From contig JACKHM010000001.1 in the NCBI GenBank assembly GCA_020638995.1, forward strand, positions 3,720,001-3,784,000: a DNA stretch of 64,000 nt. Direction: 5' to 3'. The notes beneath the pieces were generated by a model, which saw only the letters and a list, made by a program, of their open reading frames with translations, searched no databases and was not told where the DNA came from. Positions 44,794-54,559 of this stretch are shown here, piece by piece (the first letter of the stretch is position 1; every line of letters begins with the position of its first letter). Position numbers and translations under genes: made by a program. Origin of the DNA: Planctomycetaceae bacterium (GTDB lineage: Bacteria > Planctomycetota > Planctomycetia > Pirellulales > Pirellulaceae).

Positions 44794-45093
44794 CACTCCC
44801 GCAACTTAGCATCACAGTGGAGGCGTGAATTCGCCTTGTGTGAGGCCCTCGTGCTCCCTATACTCCCGCCGCCGCGAGTTCGCCTTTTCTGTCGTGGCAA
44901 TTATCTTTTCTGAGTTCATCGTCGGTGTTGACGCGTTCGCGAATTACAGAACCGTTTGCGCTTGATGCGCGTAATGGAGTACATGATCGCGTGGACACAA
45001 ATCACTGACATGTGACATTGCATGTTTGGCAAGGATGCCGAAATACTGAAACGAAGCGACGACAAATGTCGATCGACGCGGCAGTGTGCGCGG
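44794..45093 (+). other. Intergenic region before the LptD-like gene
   Basis: A 300-bp spacer between two plus-strand genes. The frame of the next gene is open from 45022 but the residues upstream of 45094 look unlike a signal peptide. I see no RNA gene or terminator. Confidence 0.45.
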
Positions 45094-48000
45094 ATGCAGC
45101 CACACACCATTCGGTTGCGCGCGCTCCGAGTTCGAATCTTGACGTCGCTCGTCATCGCATCCGCATTTCACTTTGCGTCACTCTCTTTGGCAGAGATCAC
45201 CCCGCCACTCACGTCGCCAAGTTTTCCGATCTCGATCCGTGCTAATCAAGGAAGTCGTTGGTACGAGGGTGAGTACGAAGTTTGGTCACTCGATGGGGAT
45301 TGTGAAATCACGCAAGGCAACGTTATTGGCCGGAGTCGATCAGCTGTCGTCTGGATTCGCCGTGCCGAAGATGTCGCGACCACGCCGGATTCCCTGAGCG
45401 ATATCCATAAAGTTATCGCCTATCTCGAACACGGCGCGATTGTCGACTTTGCTCATCATCAGCCACCCCATCGAATCAGCGGACAGTCATCGAACACGTT
45501 CCGCGGTGAATCTTGGATGGGCCATTTCCATTCAACGCTGAGTGTCGATGTACACGTTGGCTCAGCGGCAGTTGAATCTTCGGCGAAGCAGGCGTTGATC
45601 CAACGCGGCAATCAGGCCTGGGACCGCGATATCGAGCGTCGTATCGAACGCGTGCAGTTTCTCGAGCAACCTCAACGTCTGCCGTCACCTCAATCGGCAC
45701 CCGCGTTGCAGTCCGCGCCCGAGATCGTGCCCGCTCTTCCAGCACAAGACGCGAGGCCCACAGCAAAGAGCTTGCAAGTCCTTTCGCGCAGTAACTCGCC
45801 ATTGCAAGTCAAAAGCTATCCCGGTCGGGTCGTCGATGAACAAGTTGTTGCGATTTCGGGCGGAGTACGCTTGATCGTGAGCGGCATTCAGAATGTTGAA
45901 GGCCTTGAAAGCGATACCGTTTCACTTGAAGCGGACCGCGTGGTTGTCTGGACAAACTCAATAGCTGGCATTCCGACGGGCGAGTCGACTCAGGCTGTCA
46001 ACGGTCACTGGGAAGTGTATCTCGAAGGCAACATCATCTTCCGGGAAGGAGATCGGCTGATCTATGCCGATCGGATGTACTACGACGTCACCGGTAACCA
46101 CGGCACAATTCTGAATGCCGAGATGCTGACGCCCATTAAAGACTATGAAGGCTTGATGCGCCTGAAAGCTGATGTCCTTCAGCAACTCAACGAGCAAACA
46201 TTCCTGGCGCACGGCGCGGCGTTGACTTCGAGCCGATTGGGCGTTCCTCGCTATTGGATTCAGTCGGGCGAGGTGATGTTGACCGATGTTCAGACGCCCG
46301 CGGTCGATGGTTTCACAGGGCAGCCCTACATTGATCCGCAAACCCAAGAGGCGGCCGTCGATCACCAAATGCTTGCGACCAGCCGCAACAACTTCCTCTA
46401 CGTCGGCGGCCTGCCACTCTTGTACTGGCCAACCATAGCTACCGACCTTCGCAAGCCAACTTATTACGTTAACGGCATCAAGCTTAAAAGTGACAGCGTC
46501 TATGGAACTCAGGTATTTGTCGACTGGGACATGTACCAACTGTTAGGAATTCAGAACAAGCCCGAGGGGACAAAGTGGTCCTTGTCGACCGACTATCTGA
46601 GCGAACGCGGCCCCGCTTTGGGCACAACCTTTGGATATACTCGCCCAAACTTCCTCTGGCTCCCTGGACCAGCACACGGGCGATTCGACATTTGGGGTAT
46701 CAACGATACGGGGCTCGATAATCTCGGAGCGGATCGCCGTGCTCTAATTCCGGAAGAGCAATACCGCGGTCGCGCGCTGTGGCAGCATCGTCAGTATTTG
46801 GGCAGCGGCTACCAACTCACGGCCGAAGTCGGCTACGTTCGCGAACGCAACTTCCTCGAATCGTACTTCGAGAACTCGTGGGATCAAGAGAAGGATGAAT
46901 CGACCGGAGTCGAGTTAAAGCGTTACTACGGGAACAGTTCATGGGCCATTAGCAGTGATGTCCGTTTGAACGACTTCTTCACACAGACGGAATGGCTGCC
47001 AAGGCTTGACCACACGCTGATCGGGCAATCGCTGTTCGCGGACTGGTTGACATGGAACGCCCATTCACACGTCGGCTACGCGCGTCTAAAAACGGCAGTC
47101 GCCCCGACTGCGCTAAATCCAACCGAAGTGGCCTCCTTCTCACCGCTCGCTTGGGAAACTCCTTCAGAAGGTATTCACGCCGCAACACGCCAAGAGATTG
47201 ATCTGCCATTCAATCTGGGCCCCACCAAAATTGTCCCGTACGCGCTCGGCGAACTGTTCCAAGTTGGCGAAGACATCACTCAGCAACAACGCACTCGTGC
47301 GTATGGACAGCTCGGCGTACGAACTAGTCTTCCCATTTGGCGCGCCGATCCCAATGTTCAAAGCGAGTTGTTCAATCTGAACGGCCTCGCCCACAAAGTT
47401 GTATTCGAGTCGGAATTCTTGTGGGCCGATGCCAACCAAGATATAGACAACTATCCCTTGTACGAGCAGCTTGACGATGACTCCGTCGAGTTCTTTCGGC
47501 GACGGTTCTTATCAACGGTCGGCGGTGGCTATCCGTTCGCGGGGCAAGCGTCGATACCATTAAAGTTCGACGAGCGGTACTTCGCCCTGCGAGATGGCAT
47601 GCAGAGTTGGGTCACGGCTCCCAGCACCGAGATCGCAGACGACCTCACGAAACTTAAACTTGGCATTCGGCAACGGTGGCAGACCAAGCGAGGCCTGCCC
47701 GGGCAAGAACGCATTGTCGATTGGGTCACGTTGGATGTCGAAGGCAGCTACTTTCCCGATGCGAATCGGGATAACTTCGGCCAGGAATTCGGCTTGCTAA
47801 ACTACGACTTTCGTTGGCACGTCGGTGACCGCGTGACTTTGTTGTCCGACGGATTCGCGGATCTATTCGGCGACGGACTAAGAACATTCTCGTTAGGCGG
47901 CATCGCGACGCGACCATCGAAAGGCAGCGTGTATCTTGGCTTTCGGTCAATCGAGGGACCCGTCAGTACCAATATCGTCAGTGCTTCGCTCAGCTATCGT

Positions 48001-48249
48001 CTGAGCGAGAAGTGGATCTTGACGGGTGGATCGGCCGTCGACTTCAGCAAGACGGGTAATGTTCGTCAAACCTTCGGGGTGACGAGAATCGGCGAGTCGA
48101 CTTTGATTCACGTGGGGATGAATGTCGACGAGAGCCGGGGCAATGTCGGAGCAACTTTCCAGATCGAGCCTCGCTTCCTTTCGAGCAGCCGGCTCGGATA
48201 CATCGGCGGTGTCCAGATTCCTCCCGCCGGAGCTTACGGGCTTGAGTAG
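45094..48249 (+). CDS. LptD-like outer-membrane LPS-assembly protein
   Basis: A 1051-residue exported protein. Residues 1-33 are a signal peptide (RILTSLVIASAFHFASLSLA). OstA-type beta-jellyroll segments follow (VSLEADRVVVWTN; REGDRLIYADRMYYDVTGN near 320-350), separated by a Pro/Gln-rich linker. The second half has the beta-barrel appearance of LptD (GTTFGYTRPNFLWLPG to SASLSYRLSEKWIL), with Arg/aromatic-rich alternating strands. The start at 45094 is chosen because the signal peptide begins there. It probably inserts lipopolysaccharide into the outer membrane, and is longer than E. coli LptD (784). Family assignment is moderate. Confidence 0.7.
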   Translation: MQPHTIRLRALRVRILTSLVIASAFHFASLSLAEITPPLTSPSFPISIRANQGSRWYEGEYEVWSLDGDCEITQGNVIGRSRSAVVWIRRAEDVATTPDSLSDIHKVIAYLEHGAIVDFAHHQPPHRISGQSSNTFRGESWMGHFHSTLSVDVHVGSAAVESSAKQALIQRGNQAWDRDIERRIERVQFLEQPQRLPSPQSAPALQSAPEIVPALPAQDARPTAKSLQVLSRSNSPLQVKSYPGRVVDEQVVAISGGVRLIVSGIQNVEGLESDTVSLEADRVVVWTNSIAGIPTGESTQAVNGHWEVYLEGNIIFREGDRLIYADRMYYDVTGNHGTILNAEMLTPIKDYEGLMRLKADVLQQLNEQTFLAHGAALTSSRLGVPRYWIQSGEVMLTDVQTPAVDGFTGQPYIDPQTQEAAVDHQMLATSRNNFLYVGGLPLLYWPTIATDLRKPTYYVNGIKLKSDSVYGTQVFVDWDMYQLLGIQNKPEGTKWSLSTDYLSERGPALGTTFGYTRPNFLWLPGPAHGRFDIWGINDTGLDNLGADRRALIPEEQYRGRALWQHRQYLGSGYQLTAEVGYVRERNFLESYFENSWDQEKDESTGVELKRYYGNSSWAISSDVRLNDFFTQTEWLPRLDHTLIGQSLFADWLTWNAHSHVGYARLKTAVAPTALNPTEVASFSPLAWETPSEGIHAATRQEIDLPFNLGPTKIVPYALGELFQVGEDITQQQRTRAYGQLGVRTSLPIWRADPNVQSELFNLNGLAHKVVFESEFLWADANQDIDNYPLYEQLDDDSVEFFRRRFLSTVGGGYPFAGQASIPLKFDERYFALRDGMQSWVTAPSTEIADDLTKLKLGIRQRWQTKRGLPGQERIVDWVTLDVEGSYFPDANRDNFGQEFGLLNYDFRWHVGDRVTLLSDGFADLFGDGLRTFSLGGIATRPSKGSVYLGFRSIEGPVSTNIVSASLSYRLSEKWILTGGSAVDFSKTGNVRQTFGVTRIGESTLIHVGMNVDESRGNVGATFQIEPRFLSSSRLGYIGGVQIPPAGAYGLE

Positions 48250-48264
48250 TGAGCAGTAGGGCCG

Positions 48265-48657
48265 ATGCCAGACGTATTTCAACCTCCACCGCACAGCTTT
48301 CTCAATAAGTTCCGATGTGCGCTCCGCGGCCTTGTCATTGGCTCGAGAAACCAGAGCAGCATCGGAGTACATCTACTCGTCACGACATTGGTGATCGGAG
48401 TCGCTGGGTGGCTCAACGTAACTCCAAATCAATGGTGCCTGCTTGTGCTGTGCATCGCAATCGTCCTGACGCTCGAACTGTTCAACAGCGCGATCGAGTC
48501 ACTGGCTAAGGCCGTTGATAGACAACACAACGAACGACTGCGCGATGCGCTTGACATCGCCAGCGGAGCCGTGCTCATCGGCGCCGTGGGAGCCGCGATC
48601 GTCGGCCTCTTGGTTTTACTGCCGCGACTGATCCAAGTCGTTAACGAATTGAACTAG
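48265..48657 (+). CDS. dgkA: Diacylglycerol kinase / undecaprenol kinase
   Basis: A 130-residue inner-membrane lipid kinase with three predicted transmembrane segments. The family motifs are FRCALRGL at the N-terminus, TLELFNSAIESL in the middle with catalytic and metal-binding Glu residues, and RLRDALDIASGAVLIGA. It starts 15 bp after the LptD-like gene, so the two are probably co-transcribed. It recycles diacylglycerol or undecaprenol in envelope synthesis; which lipid is used cannot be told from sequence. Its TAG overlaps the stop of the convergent phosphohexomutase (CTAG, 48654-48657). Confidence 0.92.
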   Translation: MPDVFQPPPHSFLNKFRCALRGLVIGSRNQSSIGVHLLVTTLVIGVAGWLNVTPNQWCLLVLCIAIVLTLELFNSAIESLAKAVDRQHNERLRDALDIASGAVLIGAVGAAIVGLLVLLPRLIQVVNELN

Positions 48658-50453
48658 CAAGCATCGGCAAACGCTTGTACATCTGCGGCGATCTTGTCCA
48701 TTCGCTCTTCCATCCGCTGAGCGGTTGCATCCATATCGGCTAGTTGTTCCGCCGGCACGAACGTGAACATGTAGAATTTCACCTTCGGTTCGGTGCCGGA
48801 AGGACGGACAGCGATGTAGTTGCCATCTTCCGTCAGATCCAAGATCACCATATTCGCAGATGTGCTGTCGAGCGGCGATGTCGAGCCGTCGGCCTTTACA
48901 ATGGTCAAGCTCTTGTAGTCACGAACTTGGGCGATGTCGATTCCGCCAAGTTGCTTCGGCGGCTTCGATCGGAATGCCGCCATCAACGCGTTCATGCGGC
49001 TCATCCCTTCGGAGCCCTCCATAAACACGTTGATCGTTCGCTCGGCATGGTAGCCGTGTTGCCACCATAGCGATTCGAGCTTCTCGTGCAGCGACTCACC
49101 TTCCGCTTTCACACAGGCCGCCAACTCGGCCATCAGCATACAAGCCACGCCACCGTCCTTGTCGCGAACGTACGTTCCCGCCATGTAACCGTGCGACTCT
49201 TCGGTACCGAAGACAAACTTTTCCGGACCCACTTCATCAATCAGCCCGGCGATCCATTTGAAGCCGACATGCAAGTTGCCATAGGTCGTGATGTTGTAGG
49301 AATCCGCGATCCGCCGCCCCATCTCGGTCGTGACCAGCGTCTTGACGACATAGTGCTGCGGTGACAAGGTCCCCGCGCGACTGCGACGCTCCAGCACATA
49401 ATCGATCAGCAATACACCAAGTTGGTTCCCGGTGAAGGTCCGCCACTCGCCTTTCGGATCGGTCGTGACAGGTGCGGCAACTCCCATTCGGTCACAGTCC
49501 GGATCGCTGGCGAGAATTAGATCTGCGCCAACCTCTTTCGCTCGGGCAATGATCGAGTCGAAGACAGCGGGGTTCTCGGGATTGGAAACGTGACCGGGTA
49601 CGTTCGGGAAGTCGCCGTCGGGCTTCGCGTGATCCGCAAACACTTCGACGTCTGTGAACCCGTCAGCTTCCAACGCAGGGCAAACTGCCGAACTGCCAAC
49701 GCCGTGCAAAGGCGAGAATATGACCTTCAGATTTCGTGGGCCTTCAAGTCGTTGCCCTTTGACTTGCGCAATGTACGCAGCGTCAATTTCTTCGGTACAG
49801 ATAACTACGTTGCCTTCCGCAACGGCCTGATCGAACGGAGCTTGTTTGATCTCTTGCACATTCATCACGCGGTCGATAATCGCCTTGTCATGTGGCGGCA
49901 GAACTTGAGCCCCAGTCGACCAATACACCTTCACCGCATTGTCGCTTGGTGGGTTATGGCTGGCCGTGACCATGATGCCACAGGAACACTTTTTATGTCG
50001 CACCAGATACGACAATTCGGGCGTGCTGCGATAGTCGTCCAGAAAGTAAACCTTAAACCCCGCCGCGACCATGATACCGGCGCAAAGCTCGGCAAAGTGC
50101 CGCGAGTTGTGACGTGTGTCGTAGGCCAGAGCGCAAGACAACTCGGCACCGCCCGTGTGATGCTCTTTCACGTACTCGGCCAAACCTTGTGCGCTTTCCC
50201 CGATCGTACGATCATTGATCGCGTTGCTGCCGATTGGATACATCCTTCCGCGGCGACCGCCCGTGCCGAAAGGAATCACCGTCCAAAACGCGTCGTCCAA
50301 CTCTTGCCACTTGCCGGCGTCGATGTGTTCGATCACCTGCGGCGCGTAGGCGCTGTAGCGATCTTCGCTGAGCCATTTTCGAATGTTGTCACGTGCGCCA
50401 GCGGAAAGTGTGGAGGGAGCCGAGTTGAGTTTTTCGAGTGCCGAGGCCGTCAT
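48654..50453 (-). CDS. Phosphohexomutase (phosphoglucomutase/phosphomannomutase family)
   Basis: A 599-residue alpha-D-phosphohexomutase. The active-site serine is in VTASHNPPSDN, the metal-binding loop is LASDPDCDRMG, and the substrate motif is GTEESHGY; the C-terminal phosphate loop is VRPSGTEPKVKF. The length and FGTGGRRGRMYPIG start fit the long glucose-1-phosphate/mannose type (PgcA-like), rather than GlmM. It interconverts hexose 1- and 6-phosphates for glycan and envelope precursors. It is divergent from the GlmM-like gene across about 190 bp. Confidence 0.94.
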   Translation of the reverse strand: MTASALEKLNSAPSTLSAGARDNIRKWLSEDRYSAYAPQVIEHIDAGKWQELDDAFWTVIPFGTGGRRGRMYPIGSNAINDRTIGESAQGLAEYVKEHHTGGAELSCALAYDTRHNSRHFAELCAGIMVAAGFKVYFLDDYRSTPELSYLVRHKKCSCGIMVTASHNPPSDNAVKVYWSTGAQVLPPHDKAIIDRVMNVQEIKQAPFDQAVAEGNVVICTEEIDAAYIAQVKGQRLEGPRNLKVIFSPLHGVGSSAVCPALEADGFTDVEVFADHAKPDGDFPNVPGHVSNPENPAVFDSIIARAKEVGADLILASDPDCDRMGVAAPVTTDPKGEWRTFTGNQLGVLLIDYVLERRSRAGTLSPQHYVVKTLVTTEMGRRIADSYNITTYGNLHVGFKWIAGLIDEVGPEKFVFGTEESHGYMAGTYVRDKDGGVACMLMAELAACVKAEGESLHEKLESLWWQHGYHAERTINVFMEGSEGMSRMNALMAAFRSKPPKQLGGIDIAQVRDYKSLTIVKADGSTSPLDSTSANMVILDLTEDGNYIAVRPSGTEPKVKFYMFTFVPAEQLADMDATAQRMEERMDKIAADVQAFADAC

Positions 50454-50645
50454 GATCGAAGTTCTCTCGTTTTGTGGGCAAGGGGACGGGAACAGCCCGG
50501 ATTCTACGACCGATTGCCACTGCTCGAAAGACGGTGAATCGGTATATTGCTGACGTCGAGTCGTAGCTGAAGTCGCAAGACTTCAGGGGAACGGAATCTG
50601 GATCACGGCTGAATTCTGGGGAATCAGCTACCGAAAGGACAACTC

Positions 50646-51989
50646 GTGAAAGAACCGATTATCAGTGTATCGGGGTTGAGGGGAATCATCGGCGAGAGCC
50701 TGTCGCCTGAGTTAGCGATGCGATTTGCGTGTGCGTTTGCGACCGATTTGAGTGCGGGTCCGATCGTTGTGACGCGCGATGGCCGACATACCGGTCGCAT
50801 GTTGGCGGATGCCATACGGAGCGGACTCTGCGCTGTTGGCCGCGACGTCATCGATGCCGATGTAGCTGCCACGCCAACGACCGGCATTCTCGTTCGCAGT
50901 GCCAAGGCGGCTGGCGGAATCCAGATCTCGGCCAGCCACAATCCACCCGCTTACAACGGCATCAAGCTGTTTGGGACGGATGGCCGCGTACTTACTGCCG
51001 AACTTGGGGAACGAATTGTATCGCGTTATCGCAACGGCGAACTCCACTGGGTCGAACACGATCGGATCGGCACCGTTGCGAGTTGTCGCAATTCAACTTC
51101 CAAACATCTGGAGTTGATTCTTGCGAACGTCGATGTCGACCGGATTCGCGCGCAGCGATTCAAAGTTCTTCTCGATTCGAATCACGGCGCTGGAAGCATC
51201 CTCGGGCGGCAGTTGCTGGAAGAGCTTGGTTGCGAGATCACGTTGCTGGGCGGTAAACCGGATGGAAAGTTCTCGCACACACCCGAACCCACCGCTGAAA
51301 ATCTGGCTGGAGTTCGGGAGCGAGTCGTAGTGGCCGGGGCTGCAGTTGGTTTCTGTCAGGACCCCGATGCGGACCGTCTGGCCGTGATCGACGAAACCGG
51401 TCGGTACATCGGCGAAGAGTTCACGTTGGTACTTTGCCTGGATCACGTACTCCGTTATGCCAAGGGTCCGGTGGTGACCAACTGTGCGACGAGTCGGATG
51501 TCGGAAGACATCGCGAATAGGCATGGTGTCGATTTCTTTCGCAGTGCAGTCGGCGAAGCGAATGTGTGTACGTTGATGCAAGAGAAGCAGGCCGTGTTCG
51601 GTGGTGAAGGCAATGGCGGACCAATCGACCCGCGCGTGGGCTATGTCCGCGACAGCTTCGTCGGCATGGCGCTGATTCTTGATGCGATGGCTGCGACTGC
51701 ACAGGAAGTCAGCAAACTGGCTGACGCGTTGCCGCAGTATGATATCCACAAGACAAAGATCACGTTGGATCGCGATCGCATTCCTGCCGCGTTGGATGCC
51801 GTCGAAAAACATTTCTCCGAAGCACAAGCGAGTCGATTGGATGGACTGCGACTCGACTGGCCGGACCGTTGGCTGTTGATTCGCGCCAGCAACACCGAAC
51901 CGATCGTCCGCATCATCGCCGAGGCACCAAACGCCGCAGGCTCGCATCAACTGTGCGAAGCTGCCGCCGCCGCGATTGGCGCGGCCTGA
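50646..51989 (+). CDS. glmM: Phosphoglucosamine/phosphomannomutase (GlmM-like)
   Basis: A 447-residue phosphohexomutase, starting at GTG 50646 with AAAGGA seven bases upstream. The N-terminal SVSGLRGIIGESLSPELA, phosphoserine motif SASHNPPAYNGIKLFG, metal loop QDPDADRLAVID, and C-terminal RASNTEPIVRIIAE are all present. The start and length resemble archaeal-type GlmM. With the alternative GlmU-like enzyme at 14.2-15.5 kb it could form the UDP-GlcNAc branch, which would make the symbol plausible but not proven. Confidence 0.85.
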   Translation: MKEPIISVSGLRGIIGESLSPELAMRFACAFATDLSAGPIVVTRDGRHTGRMLADAIRSGLCAVGRDVIDADVAATPTTGILVRSAKAAGGIQISASHNPPAYNGIKLFGTDGRVLTAELGERIVSRYRNGELHWVEHDRIGTVASCRNSTSKHLELILANVDVDRIRAQRFKVLLDSNHGAGSILGRQLLEELGCEITLLGGKPDGKFSHTPEPTAENLAGVRERVVVAGAAVGFCQDPDADRLAVIDETGRYIGEEFTLVLCLDHVLRYAKGPVVTNCATSRMSEDIANRHGVDFFRSAVGEANVCTLMQEKQAVFGGEGNGGPIDPRVGYVRDSFVGMALILDAMAATAQEVSKLADALPQYDIHKTKITLDRDRIPAALDAVEKHFSEAQASRLDGLRLDWPDRWLLIRASNTEPIVRIIAEAPNAAGSHQLCEAAAAAIGAA

Positions 51990-52166
51990 GTCGCAAATTC
52001 GGTAGTCTGGGTCGCGCCCCAGCAATGATAGCCGTATGTGCCGGTCGCGACAGCCTACACAACTAGAGCCCGTCGGACCGGCAAGCGTGTTGAGACGCAG
52101 CATCGAAAGACAACACGTCAAACTTTGGTGCCTGTCACGAATGGCACTGTCAGGTTGCAAGTTAGT

Positions 52167-53643
52167 TCATGTACATTTCTTACGCAATTGCCTGCGAAGC
52201 ACGTGTCTGGGTTGTTGCATCAGTTTGTAGCCGTGGCGGCGTCGCTTGAGCACGCGGGGCTCTAAACGGCCGGGACGGTCGCCCACTTCACACGATGCAA
52301 TTTGAGATAGAGACGTCTCAATCAGCGAACACAAGCAGCTTGCGGCAACTAATCCGCATGACAACAACATCCAAGATGACAACACGTACTCACAAAGCTG
52401 ATCTGACGTGGTTGTTTATCGTGCAACAAGGCCGCTCCCGCGGCAGTGATGCGAATTAAGTTGTACGCTAGAAATGTTGTCCAGAATTCCGCTCGACCAT
52501 TTCGGGCGACTTGCAACGAACGTGGCCTAAGTTCAGAGAGTCCTTGATGCTCCTGATATCCAGCTCTGAATTCCAGCGGAAACCATATAACTGGGCGATC
52601 TCTTCCTTCGTGAATGCGTCCGCATCCACCAGGGTCGTGATGACGTCAATGCTCCGCGTGCGGCGGCCAGGCTCGACGACGTTGTAGCGGATCTCACGCA
52701 GCAGCAGCGTGGCAGGAATCTGAGCATACGTAGCTTCGTCCATCCATGTCGGTCGCTGTGGTATCGTCCAGATGATGAGGTGATCGTACTTGCCCAACCG
52801 CTGGCCTCGGCGAAAATCCGAATGACGCAGATGATGTTTGCGAGAGCACAAACCTGCGTGCCTTGCGAGAGCAACAAGGCGATCATCCAGAAGGAGCAGT
52901 AATACCGATCCAGCACCGCGATGTCGCCCTTCGACAAGCTCCCCCAGCAGCGTACGCAACAAGGCCGACTCGCCCGTTTCCTTACCGGCGTAAGGACCGT
53001 ACACTGCGTCGATCACACAGGCCGTCGCCAGCGACAGGATGGCCACGGCTCGCGCGATTGGCAACCCGCGCCTCGCGTCTGTGTCCTGGGATGCGGAAAC
53101 TTCTTCTGGTTCTTCTCCGTATCGGGCATCGTGAACGTGAAGCCATCGATAAACTTGGCGTGATACTGGTCCTTGAACAGCCAAGTCGGTACGGCCTGAT
53201 CTTTCACTTCACCGGCGAACTCTCTGGTCAGGTCACGCAAGGCGGTTTGAGAAAAGCTGGCCCGCGCCTTGCAATAGTCGCCGGTGTCCGCTGTGGGCGG
53301 CTCGCTGTCTTGTTGCCGGCAGTACGTGACGACGCGCGCCACCGCGGCCTGGCAGGAGGCTTCATTGCCATCGCGCAACACTTGTCCATGAAAGGACCAG
53401 ACCATCACGGCCGTGGAATGGCGCTGGTGGCAAAGAGGTTGTCATGCTTGGCAAAGACGCGTTCGATGCGTTCTGCTGAAAGGACGTGGGCAAAAGGAGC
53501 CCATTTTGGCTGAGAAACGCGTTGACGATATTCCGAAAACGGCTGCTGCGTCGGTCGTCAAATTCTGGTACCGAAGGCATCAAGAAACCCTCCTTGGTCT
53601 CAATCGCCAAGCAGACCAAGGAGGGCAACATCCTATTAACCAA
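52167..53643 (-). pseudogene. IS4-family transposase, broken by several frameshifts
   Basis: Read across all three frames, the minus strand gives recognisable, otherwise well-preserved IS4 transposase segments in order: FAHVLSAERIERVFAKHDNL (about 53435-53495), GQVLRDGNEASCQAAVARVV, FIDGFTFTMPDTEKNQKKFP, then GPYAGKETGESALLRTLLGE, GDIAVLDRYYCSFWMIALLL, RKHHLRHSDFRRGQRLGKYD, YGFRWNSELDIRSIKDSLNL, EFWTTFLAYNLIRITAAGAA, and VGDRPGRLEPRVLKRR at 52200-52280. At least six changes of frame separate them, at about 53490, 53425, 53090, 52930, 52845, 52490 and 52385. The ones I could inspect look like 1-2-base indels. No functional product is expected. Confidence 0.85.
53588..53625 (-). other. Long hairpin upstream of the IS4 transposase
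   Basis: CCCTCCTTGGTCT (53588-53600) and AGACCAAGGAGGG (53613-53625) form a perfect 13-bp inverted repeat with a 12-base loop, near the likely 5' end of the transposase gene. Such structures in IS elements can block read-through transcription or hide the start region. Confidence 0.6.
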
Positions 53644-53761
53644 GGATGGCCCTTGAAACTAGACCAATCCTCAAGCTTGGCCGGATTCTAGAAATAACTT
53701 CCGTCCACGCCTATCTCAATCTGCGCGCTCAGCCAAAAGCGAAAGTGCCATTCGTGACTGG

Positions 53762-54475
53762 GTGGTTTTTATTCAGCCACCACCGAAAGATACAAGTGAT
53801 CCGGCAGATGTGTTGAAGTACCTGGCGCGTTACATGACGGGCGGTCCAATCTCGGATCAACGGTTGATCGAAATCAAAGACGGACGTGTGTACTTCTGGG
53901 CGCGATCCAAGGACAAATCGGGCCGTCAAGATCGCGTGTCTCTATCGACGCTTGAATTCATTCGTAGTTGGACACTGCACATTCTTCCCAAGGGTTTTAC
54001 CAAAGCGCGTCGCTACGGCGGTTGGAGCAACACTCGGCAAGCGGCTTACCAGCAGCAGTGTGATCGATTACAATCCGTTCCGCCGTCGACGACGATCGGC
54101 CAGCCCGATTCAGCTCAGCCAAGTCTCGAAGCACCGCCGGACGAGGTGAAGAAGTGCCCGCAGTGCGAGACGGAGATGGTCCTGGAATCCCACACGCGTC
54201 GCCCGTCTTGGCGGACGTTGTTCTACGGCCCGGACCATCCGCGCTGGATGGAGTGGAGTGGGCAACGGATGACGGCCCGCTTCGCCTACTGCCAAGACAG
54301 CCGCCTGTCGTTTCCGCGCCTCGTCGCCAGTGCTCCCGAGCACTCGGCCTGGCTGGCGATAGGGACTGGCATCCTGGACCGGCTACCAGGACGCTCACAA
54401 CCGTCACCGTCGCACCACTCTGGTGCACCGCTTTCTCGCCTCGCCGAGTTGCCACGTCTCTTTCGCCGCGGCTAG
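53762..54475 (+). pseudogene. IS91-type transposase, C-terminal remnant
   Basis: A 237-residue open frame starting exactly at the right boundary of the IS4 element. VVFIQPPPKDTSDPADVLKY, LARYMTGGPISDQRLIE, YGGWSNTRQAAY and a zinc-binding pair CPQCETEMVLESHTRRPSW match the second half of IS91-family (Y2 transposase) proteins. The N-terminal half, including the first catalytic region, is missing. The frame has no internal stop, but the last roughly 60 residues after the WMEW region look non-homologous. It is probably an inactive remnant. Confidence 0.75.
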
Positions 54476-54559
54476 AATGTGGCGAGTCAAGACGCACTGG
54501 CGATGAATCCGCATAGTCGCCCGCGACCGGCCTCAGCCAAGCGTCTCAGTTCAACGCCT

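Larger units (their letters stand above)
52131..53761 (-). mobile_element. Decayed IS4-family insertion sequence
   Basis: About 1.63 kb bounded by a near-perfect inverted repeat: 52131-52148 reads CCTGTCACGAATGGCACT, and 53744-53761 is its reverse complement with one mismatch (15 bp identical at the core). The interior is the broken transposase. GGTG occurs at 52127-52130 and again at 53761-53764, a possible short target duplication. The length suits an IS4-group element. It lies between the GlmM gene and an IS91-type remnant. Confidence 0.7.

Noticed and set aside
45118..45145. tRNA T-arm-like sequence (GAGTTCGAATCTTG)
   Set aside because: Stem has only partial pairing, no acceptor or anticodon arms fit, and it lies in the LptD-like signal peptide.
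49590..50537. 315-residue plus-strand open frame over the phosphohexomutase
   Set aside because: Antisense shadow, compositionally biased.
51093..52160. 355-residue minus-strand open frame over the GlmM gene
   Set aside because: Long, but fully antisense to a conserved enzyme and rich in Arg/Ser/Gln with no motif.
52468..53184. Intact 238-residue gene within the IS4 element
   Set aside because: It mixes true transposase segments with out-of-frame residues; it is part of a broken transposase.
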